This document shows positions 58,270 to 64,000 of a stretch of DNA of 64,000 nucleotides, piece after piece. The position numbers and the translations under genes are program-made. The notes under the pieces were generated by a model. That model was given only the letters and a program-made list of their open reading frames with translations, was not told where the DNA came from and searched no databases. The stretch is taken from positions 186,001-250,000 of the forward strand of contig JADZEI010000004.1 of NCBI GenBank assembly GCA_020850615.1, read 5' to 3'. How positions within the stretch are numbered: the stretch's first letter is position 1; each line of letters begins with the position of its first letter. Source of the DNA: Dehalococcoidia bacterium. Lineage in GTDB: Bacteria; Chloroflexota; Dehalococcoidia; Tepidiformales; Tepidiformaceae.

Positions 58270-58950
58270 CTAGCTTCCGAGGTTCAGCGTCTGTTCGATC
58301 CAGCGCGGGACCACCGACTTGCGGCGGTTCATCACCACGCCGAGGACCTTCACGTCTTTCAGCAACTGCAGGACCCGCTCGAGGTCGCGGCGCGTCGTCT
58401 TGCCGCTGCGCACGACGACGATGACGCCATCGCAACGCCGAGCGAGCACGGGGGCGCTCATCGAGTGCAGCGTCGCCGGGAGGTCGATGACGACGAACTT
58501 GCTCGTGCGCTTCATGTTGTCGATCAGGGTGCCGAGGCTCTCCGAACGGGCAGTGCGGGCCGGGTCTTGCGATGGCCTGCCCGCGGGGATCACGGTGATG
58601 TGGGAGTTCACCCGGTGGGAGACGCCCCCCAGCTCCTGTTCGCCGAGCAGGACATCGACCAGGCCCTCCGACGAGGCAAGCCCGTATTCGCTGCCGATGG
58701 ACGTCGTGTGGAAGTCACCGTCAACGAGGGTCACGTCGGCGTTGAAGTCAGTGGCAAGCGAGGCGGCGAGACCGATGGCGACGGTGGTCTTGCCATCGCC
58801 GAAGTGGGCGCTCGTCACACCGATCGCCATGCCCTCTCGCCTCCTTCTATCTATGGACAGCCCGGACGTGAGATGGATCTCGCGGAGAGCTTCCTTCAGG
58901 TCGAGCCGGGCGCGCGATTCGGCGCCTCCTTTTATGGCGACAGGATTCAT
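58270..58950 (-). CDS. CpsD/Wzc-type bacterial tyrosine kinase (ATPase) domain protein
   Basis: 226 residues. The P-loop HFGDGKTTVA, Walker A' VTLVDGDFH and Walker B FVVIDLPA are those of BY-kinases partnered with Wzz proteins. There is no C-terminal tyrosine cluster, so autophosphorylation in the usual way is doubtful. It overlaps the Wzz gene by ATGA and would act on its cytoplasmic end to control chain length and export. Confidence 0.83.
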   Translation of the reverse strand: MNPVAIKGGAESRARLDLKEALREIHLTSGLSIDRRRREGMAIGVTSAHFGDGKTTVAIGLAASLATDFNADVTLVDGDFHTTSIGSEYGLASSEGLVDVLLGEQELGGVSHRVNSHITVIPAGRPSQDPARTARSESLGTLIDNMKRTSKFVVIDLPATLHSMSAPVLARRCDGVIVVVRSGKTTRRDLERVLQLLKDVKVLGVVMNRRKSVVPRWIEQTLNLGS

Positions 58951-59987
58951 GACAGCGACTCCTCAATAGGATTGCCGATGCCCCGGGCCGTGCGCCGTGC
59001 GAAACCAGACTGGCGCGTCCACGGCAGCCGGCGCACGAGCGGGATCCGCCGGATGAGGCCGGGGGCTGTCAGTTCGGGCACAACACCGAGCGGCACAACC
59101 GCCAGGCCCGAAAGGTCTTCGAACGAGGCGAGCGAATGGTCGGAGCGGTAGCGGACGAAGATGAACGCCGCCGAGATGAGCACGCCGAACAGTACCGCCG
59201 CGAGTGGCATCCCGAATCGCCGGGTGACGGACACGGGAAGCGGAGCGACAGGGGTGACTGGCGCATCCTGCATGGAGAACGCGGCTCGCTGCGAATCCGG
59301 GCTGGATGACAGTCGCAACTCGAGCGACTGGATCTGGTTCGCGAGCTCCTGTACGACCCGGGTCTGGTAATCGACGTTCGCCTGCAGGGCCTGGTACTGC
59401 AGATCCGCCAGCGTCCGCCCGGTCAGCGTCGCGGACGGGTTGGCTGCCAGGAACGTGGCCAGGTCGCCGCGACGCTCTTCGAGCTCGAGCTCAGCGACGC
59501 CGAGCTGCGTCCGGTAGTACTGGGAGGTGCCCTCCAGGCCCTTCTTGCTTTCGTCGGTCGCGCGTGCCAGGTATTCGTCGATCACCGCCTGCACGATGCG
59601 GGGCGCGACATCGGGGGCGGAGGTGACGGCGCCGATCTGGAGCAGGTTCACTCCCGTGGCGCCGGCCCAGATGCTCGAATACGCCGGGGCGGGGTCGTCC
59701 TCGTTTTGCATGAACCCGGCGCGTTGCATCACGGCGAGCCGGAATGCGCGCGTGCTCAGCAGGTCGCTGACCACGATGGCCTGGTTCTGTGCAGGCGTGT
59801 GGTACGCGCTCATGTGGCCGAGCAGCGCATCGCTGTCCACCGGGTCGGAGACCCAGATCGTCGCCGTGGAGCGGTAACTCGGCTGGCTGGTGCTGAAACT
59901 CATCACCACGAGCGGCACGATGATGACCGGCAGGACCAGGGCCAGCTTGTTGCGAAACAGTGTCTCTATGAGCTTCCGAGGGACCAT
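58947..59987 (-). CDS. Wzz-type polysaccharide chain-length determinant
   Basis: 346 residues. A first transmembrane helix (ALVLPVIIVPLVVMSF) and a second near 255-275 (GMPLAAVLFGVLISAAFIFV) enclose a large external, partly coiled-coil domain (QYYRTQLGVAELELEERRGDL). After the second helix the tail lies in the cytoplasm next to CpsD. It is the first gene of the operon wzz-cpsD-small-wzy-acyltransferase. Confidence 0.85.
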   Translation of the reverse strand: MVPRKLIETLFRNKLALVLPVIIVPLVVMSFSTSQPSYRSTATIWVSDPVDSDALLGHMSAYHTPAQNQAIVVSDLLSTRAFRLAVMQRAGFMQNEDDPAPAYSSIWAGATGVNLLQIGAVTSAPDVAPRIVQAVIDEYLARATDESKKGLEGTSQYYRTQLGVAELELEERRGDLATFLAANPSATLTGRTLADLQYQALQANVDYQTRVVQELANQIQSLELRLSSSPDSQRAAFSMQDAPVTPVAPLPVSVTRRFGMPLAAVLFGVLISAAFIFVRYRSDHSLASFEDLSGLAVVPLGVVPELTAPGLIRRIPLVRRLPWTRQSGFARRTARGIGNPIEESLS

Positions 59988-60043
59988 TCTGCGTCCTCTC
60001 CTCCCGCGCCTCAGCGAACGTCCCGGGATGCTAGGGGACGCTT

Positions 60044-60059
60044 GTTGAGAGCCCGTGGT
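60044..60059 (-). promoter_or_regulatory. Weak relative of the 16-bp element upstream of the Wzz operon
   Basis: GTTGAGAGCCCGTGGT shares 11 of 16 bases with the element at 39838 and 45452, in the same orientation and 57 bases from the Wzz start. The rest of the 308-base divergent gap 59988-60295 shows no supportable gene. Confidence 0.3.
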
Positions 60060-60295
60060 TAAAGGTCGGGGCCCGGGCGCCGCGAGCCGGGCGGTTGCCG
60101 GGAGGTTGCACCGGGTTACCGGCGACGGCGCGGGGGCAGGGCTGGCCGCACGCCAGCTTTACTTCTGCGCGATGCGCGCCGTGTCTGCTGCGCGAAGCAC
60201 GCAGGGAGGCGGCGCCGTTGCATATCCCGGGCCGGACCATCGCCAGCACTACGCAGGGCGCGAGGGTGAGCTCCGCGGAGCGCCCGGAGTTGCTC

Positions 60296-61396
60296 ATGCT
60301 CGGCATCGACTACGCGGGCCACGCGACCCGCTTCGCCAACCTCCGCGCAACCATCGGCGCGGACGACCGCTTCGAGACATCGTTCCGGGTGGTCAGTGGA
60401 TGGCGGGAGGATGGCCTTCTCGAACGGTCGCCGTTGCCACGGGCCGTTGCCGGGCGCGCCCGGGCCACCATCACGGCAGGACAGTTCGCCTCGACGCGCG
60501 CCGATGTCGTGTGGAGCTCGGCGGGGCAGCTCCTGCTGCCCTATCTCTGGCGGCAGGCGGGACCGCTGCGCCGGCCGCTCGCCCTGGACCTGGACTGGAC
60601 GCTCGCGCAGCAGGAGGAGTGGGCGCCGGTCTACTACAACCGGCCCTCGAAGAGGGGCGCCGCCCTGCGGCTGGCCCGCCTCCGCGAACGGCTGCTCTGG
60701 CGGGCGACAGACCTCTTCCTGCCCTGGTCGAACTGGGCGGCTGCGTCGCTGGCCCGGCAGGGCGTCCCCGAATCCCGTATCCACGTGCTCCCTCCCGGCG
60801 TCGACCTCAAGGCCTGGCAGCCGCGCGACCGGGCCGCCCGGACAGCGGGACAACCGCTCAAGGTGCTCTTCGTGGGCGGCGACTTCCACCGCAAGGGCGG
60901 GGACATGCTCATTGAGGTCGTGCGGTCGCGGTTCCAGGGGATGGTCGAAGCGCACGTGGTCACCACGGCGGCGGTCGAAAGCGGCGGCGGCATCTTCGTC
61001 CACCGGGCAACCCCGAACTCGCCCGAGCTGCGGGCGCTCTACGCCAGCGCGGACCTGTTCGTGATGCCGAGCCGCGCCGAGTGCTTCGGCATCGCCACGG
61101 TCGAAGCGCTGGCGAGCGGCCTCCCGGCGATCGTCGGCGACGTGGGCGGCGCACCCGACATCGTGGAGGAAGGGCTACACGGCTGGCGCATCGAGCCGGC
61201 GCCGGCGGCACTCGCGGCTGCGCTCCAGCGAGCGCTGGACCAGCGAGAGAGCCTGCCCGCGATGGGGATTCGCGCCCGGCGACACGCCGAGATTCGTTTC
61301 GACGCGCGGAAGAACGACGAGCAGCTCATGCAGCTGCTGCTCCAGCTCGCAGAGCGGCGCCGCAACACGGTAGCCAGCTCGAACGAGCGGGGATGA
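60296..61396 (+). CDS. Glycosyltransferase family 4 protein
   Basis: 366 residues from ATG 60296 (GGAG upstream); GTG 60266 would add ten. The donor domain has LKVLFVGGDFHRKGGDMLIEVV and ELRALYASADLFVMPSRAECFGIATVEALASGLPAIVGDVGGAPDIVEEG with the EX7E motif. It resembles the gene at 44244 in both domains. It is co-oriented with the GT2 gene 60 bases downstream. Confidence 0.86.
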   Translation: MLGIDYAGHATRFANLRATIGADDRFETSFRVVSGWREDGLLERSPLPRAVAGRARATITAGQFASTRADVVWSSAGQLLLPYLWRQAGPLRRPLALDLDWTLAQQEEWAPVYYNRPSKRGAALRLARLRERLLWRATDLFLPWSNWAAASLARQGVPESRIHVLPPGVDLKAWQPRDRAARTAGQPLKVLFVGGDFHRKGGDMLIEVVRSRFQGMVEAHVVTTAAVESGGGIFVHRATPNSPELRALYASADLFVMPSRAECFGIATVEALASGLPAIVGDVGGAPDIVEEGLHGWRIEPAPAALAAALQRALDQRESLPAMGIRARRHAEIRFDARKNDEQLMQLLLQLAERRRNTVASSNERG

Positions 61397-61455
61397 CCCG
61401 GCATCCCATGCCGCACGGGGCCGGCCCAGCCGGCGGCGCCACGAGGAGGAATCGA

Positions 61456-62436
61456 ATGCCAACAACGCCGGCCACAATCGTGGAGGAGGATGTGCCCGCG
61501 GGGCGTTCCGCTCCGAGCGTGACCATTGGGCTGCCGGTCTACAACGGCGAGCTCTTCGTGGCACAGGCCATCGAGTCCGTGCTGTCACAGTCGTTCGCGG
61601 ACTGGGAGCTGGTGATTTGCGACAACGCCTCGACGGACGGGACCGAGCGCATTTGCCGCGCGTATGCGGCGCGCGATTCCCGTATCAGGTACGTGCGCAA
61701 CTCGACGAACCTCGGTGCCGCGCGTAACTTCCGGCGCGCACTGGGCGAGGCGCGCGGGGAGTACTTCAAGTGGCTCGCGGCGGATGACTACCTGGCGCCG
61801 GCGTTCCTCGAACGTGCGGTCGCGGCGCTCGAAGCCCATCCCGGCGCCGTGCTCGCCCATGCGGATGCGCTCTTCGTGGACCCCTCCGGCGTGGAGCTCT
61901 ACCCGAGCACCGCGCTCATGGAGCTGCGCACCTGGCCCGGCGATGCGGTCGAGCGCACCGAGCTGCTCGTGGAGATGCTGATCCGGACCGGGATGGTCGC
62001 GATGCTGACCATCTTCGGGCTGGCGCGGACGGACGCGCTGCGGGCCGTCCGGCCGATGGCGAACTACCACGGCGCCGATTGGATGATCGTCGCCGAGCTG
62101 GCTACGCGGGGCCAGTTCCTCGTCCTGCCGGAGCAGCTGGTGTTCTATCGCCGCCACGAGCGTTCGTCGTCGACGGGCGACCGCTGGGCCGATGCCAACG
62201 TCCAACAGGAGTTCTACGACCCCGCTGTGCGCGGGAGCCTTCGCCGGGAGCTGCAGCAGCTGCGCCGATTCGCGGCGCTGCCGGTGGCGATCCTCCGTTC
62301 CCCCTTGCCGCTGCGGGCACGTGTCCGGCTGGCCGCGAAGGCGGCCTTCCTCGGCGCCCGGCTGGTCGCCCACGAACGGAAAGTGGCGCTCCGACGGTCG
62401 CTCCGGCGCGCGACCCGTGCCCAGGCTGCCGGGTGA
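61456..62436 (+). CDS. Glycosyltransferase family 2 protein
   Basis: 326 residues, GT-A fold. VTIGLPVYNGELFVAQAIESVLSQSFADWELVICDNASTDGT opens the domain, ARNFRRALGEARGEYFKWLAADDYL holds the DxD-type segment, and the C-terminus is basic. It adds a sugar to the growing repeat unit on the cytoplasmic side. GAGGAGGA lies before ATG 61456. Confidence 0.88.
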   Translation: MPTTPATIVEEDVPAGRSAPSVTIGLPVYNGELFVAQAIESVLSQSFADWELVICDNASTDGTERICRAYAARDSRIRYVRNSTNLGAARNFRRALGEARGEYFKWLAADDYLAPAFLERAVAALEAHPGAVLAHADALFVDPSGVELYPSTALMELRTWPGDAVERTELLVEMLIRTGMVAMLTIFGLARTDALRAVRPMANYHGADWMIVAELATRGQFLVLPEQLVFYRRHERSSSTGDRWADANVQQEFYDPAVRGSLRRELQQLRRFAALPVAILRSPLPLRARVRLAAKAAFLGARLVAHERKVALRRSLRRATRAQAAG

Positions 62437-62509
62437 ACAACGCACTACACGCGTGCACCGCTGACGGATGCTTCATGTCGCGATGGATGGCCCGCGGTGG
62501 TGGCCCCGC

Positions 62510-63697
62510 TCAACCGGCGAGCGCTGCCTGCCCGGGCCCGTCCAGGACCGGCACCAGCCGGGGCGTAAGCCCGGACTGCCGGAGGACGGCCGCGATCTCG
62601 TCGAGGTAGTTCGGGTTCATCACCAGCACGGTGGACGGCTTGATGGACGCCAGCTCGGCGGGCGCAAAGATCGCGTGGCCCGTGCCGGGGACATAGCAGC
62701 CCTGCTTCAGCGGGTTCACGTCGACGCAGGCCGCGACCAGGTCGCTCCCCGGGACCAGGTTGAGGAACGTCGCTCCTTTCGAGCCAGCCCCCCAGGCCAC
62801 GACGGGGCCGGCCTCCGCCATCCGCGTCAGCTGCGCGGACCAGTGTGCCACCGTAGTCGCGAAGGCCGCGCCGAATGCATCGAACTGCGCAGCGAGCCGG
62901 GCGACCTCGCCGGCATGGCGCGGCCCGGCCGGGCGATGCGTCGTCCCGGGCACTGCGAAGAGCGAGAGGAACTGACCGCCGAACGACGGACGGAGCTCCC
63001 GCACGCGGTAACCCACCTTCCGGGTGAGTGCGCGCAGCGCCGGTGCGCTGAAGTAGGTGACGTGCTCGTAGACCAGGTCCCAGAACGACCCGGCGTCGAA
63101 CATGTACTCGGCGCGCGGCACCTCCAGGTACATGCCTGCGCCGGTGGAGGACAGCGTCGTCACGAACGTCACCGGATCGGAGACGTGCTCGAGCACGTGG
63201 CGCGCGAGCACGAGGCGCGCGCCTTCGATGTCCGTCACGCCCGCGCGACGGTCATACAGTTCAAGGCGGTCTTCGATCCGGATACCGGGCAGGCTCGGGT
63301 CGAACCCCACCGCCCGGGCACAGCCGGCGCCGACCAGTTCGCGCAGGAAGTCGCCTCGGCCGCAGCCGACCTCCACCGCCAGCCCGCGCTCGAGGTCGAA
63401 CGTCGCGACCAGCGCGCGGGCGAGCGCGGCTGCGTAGCGGCTGAACGCCGGCGAATGGTGCAGCGAGTTCTCGTAGCCCGGGACGTAATCGAGCCGTTCC
63501 TCTTCGAACGCGCCGTTCCAGGTGAGCGAGCAGCTCCCGCAGAACAGGAGGACCAGCTCGCCGCGGGGCACCTGTCGCGCAGCCGCGGCATCGAAGCAGA
63601 GCATGTTGCTCGCGACGGGCAGCGACACGCTGCCGGGCGCCCACGTCCGGGATGACGTGCAACCACACGACGGGCACGCCGGGACGTGGACCGCCAT
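62510..63697 (-). CDS. C-methyltransferase-like protein with zinc-binding N-terminus (TylCIII/NovU type)
   Basis: 395 residues. Cys8/Cys11 and Cys53/Cys56 form the N-terminal zinc site, VEVGCGRGDFLREL is SAM motif I, and the C-terminal third (VVAWGAGSKGATFLNLV, NPLKQGCYVPGTGHAIFAP) is the Rossmann-like domain of this family. These enzymes methylate C-3 of nucleotide keto-deoxysugars; related proteins of unclear activity occur in polysaccharide loci. The start overlaps the stop of the partial gene upstream (TGATG). Confidence 0.83.
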   Translation of the reverse strand: MAVHVPACPSCGCTSSRTWAPGSVSLPVASNMLCFDAAAARQVPRGELVLLFCGSCSLTWNGAFEEERLDYVPGYENSLHHSPAFSRYAAALARALVATFDLERGLAVEVGCGRGDFLRELVGAGCARAVGFDPSLPGIRIEDRLELYDRRAGVTDIEGARLVLARHVLEHVSDPVTFVTTLSSTGAGMYLEVPRAEYMFDAGSFWDLVYEHVTYFSAPALRALTRKVGYRVRELRPSFGGQFLSLFAVPGTTHRPAGPRHAGEVARLAAQFDAFGAAFATTVAHWSAQLTRMAEAGPVVAWGAGSKGATFLNLVPGSDLVAACVDVNPLKQGCYVPGTGHAIFAPAELASIKPSTVLVMNPNYLDEIAAVLRQSGLTPRLVPVLDGPGQAALAG

Positions 63698-64000
63698 CAG
63701 ACGGCCCTCAGCTCGGCGGCGATCCCGAGCCGGTCGAGGTCGCCGCGGATCTCATCGCAATAGACCGGGTTCATGGCGACGACGACATCGGGCGGAGCGG
63801 CCTGCAGCTCGGCCGGCGCGATCACCGGGTGCCCGGTGCCCGCCATGAACTTGCCCCACTTGCGCGGGTTGATGTCCACAGCGGCCGAGATGTAGCCGTC
63901 CGGGTCGAGCGTCGAGAGGAAGGCCACGCCCTTCGAGCCGCCGCCCCAGATAGCGACGCGCTTGCCGGCACGGCGCCACCCGGCGAGGTCCGCCGACCAG
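63697..64000 (-). CDS. C-methyltransferase-like protein, C-terminal part (runs out of the window)
   Basis: The frame is open to the window edge, so only the last 100 residues are seen: VAIWGGGSKGVAFLSTL, then AVDINPRKWGKFMAGTGHPV and VVVAMNPVYCDEIRGDLDRLG. It is the same C-terminal domain as the next gene, so the two are paralogues in tandem. The N-terminal zinc and SAM domains are presumably outside the window. Confidence 0.75.
   Translation of the reverse strand, partial: WSADLAGWRRAGKRVAIWGGGSKGVAFLSTLDPDGYISAAVDINPRKWGKFMAGTGHPVIAPAELQAAPPDVVVAMNPVYCDEIRGDLDRLGIAAELRAV

Noticed and set aside
1-64000. CRISPR arrays, insertion sequences, integrases, prophage genes
   Set aside because: I found no regularly spaced repeats, transposase motifs or phage structural genes; the few repeats are short and intergenic.

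Overview
The window is a very GC-rich bacterial chromosome segment with dense, operonic coding on both strands. Several traits suggest a member of the Chloroflexota, perhaps a Tepidiforma-like Dehalococcoidia, although an actinobacterium-like host cannot be excluded by eye. These traits are long Thr/Pro-rich linkers in exported proteins, a DUF6295 protein, a SerA gene next to a class V aminotransferase, HpaB/AbfD-like paralogues and a SufR-like regulator. I see no rRNA, tRNA, CRISPR array, transposase or integrase. The placement is inference from gene content only.

Bases 1-28350 are mostly housekeeping and catabolism. They hold serine synthesis (SerA with an in-frame N-terminal HTH extension, plus an AGXT-type aminotransferase), CinA, a DUF4258/DUF2283 pair, an FHA protein, an ABC1 kinase, a NadD-like nucleotidyltransferase and two large soluble or membrane histidine kinases. 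There is an acyl-CoA set (enoyl-CoA hydratase, three MaoC-like hydratases, a CoA-transferase) together with three HpaB/AbfD-family flavoproteins. An ECF sigma/anti-sigma pair, a SufR-like regulator and several small conserved proteins complete this part. Bases 28690-33000 look more accessory: a Baeyer-Villiger monooxygenase, two orphan genes, a fragment of an RHS (YD-repeat) protein and a DUF389 membrane protein.

The most exciting region is 33046-39783 on the minus strand: a complete lasso-peptide gene cluster. In transcription order it encodes the RiPP recognition element (B1), the transglutaminase-like leader peptidase (B2), the macrolactam synthetase (C), a 43-residue precursor peptide, an HPr-kinase-like tailoring kinase, a two-gene ABC-2 exporter and a nucleotidyltransferase. 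The precursor starts inside the stop codon of the C gene, has a YxxPxLxxxG leader motif, Thr at leader position -2, and a Gly1/Glu9 core that fits a nine-residue macrolactam ring. A perfect 12-bp hairpin follows the precursor gene. Upstream lies a block of five regulators (39964-44113), three of them with degenerate receiver domains.

Bases 44244-64000 form an exopolysaccharide locus. It has glycosyltransferases, several left-handed beta-helix acyltransferases, a holo-ACP synthase/FkbH/ACP module, a Wzx-type flippase, a Wzy/ligase-type polymerase, a Wzz/CpsD pair, a secreted glycoside hydrolase whose N-terminal domain is duplicated in the next gene, and C-methyltransferase-like proteins. An identical 16-bp element sits about 50-55 bp upstream of both the lasso operon and the first glycosyltransferase gene, and a weaker match lies at the same distance from the Wzz operon, so the lasso and polysaccharide loci may be co-regulated.
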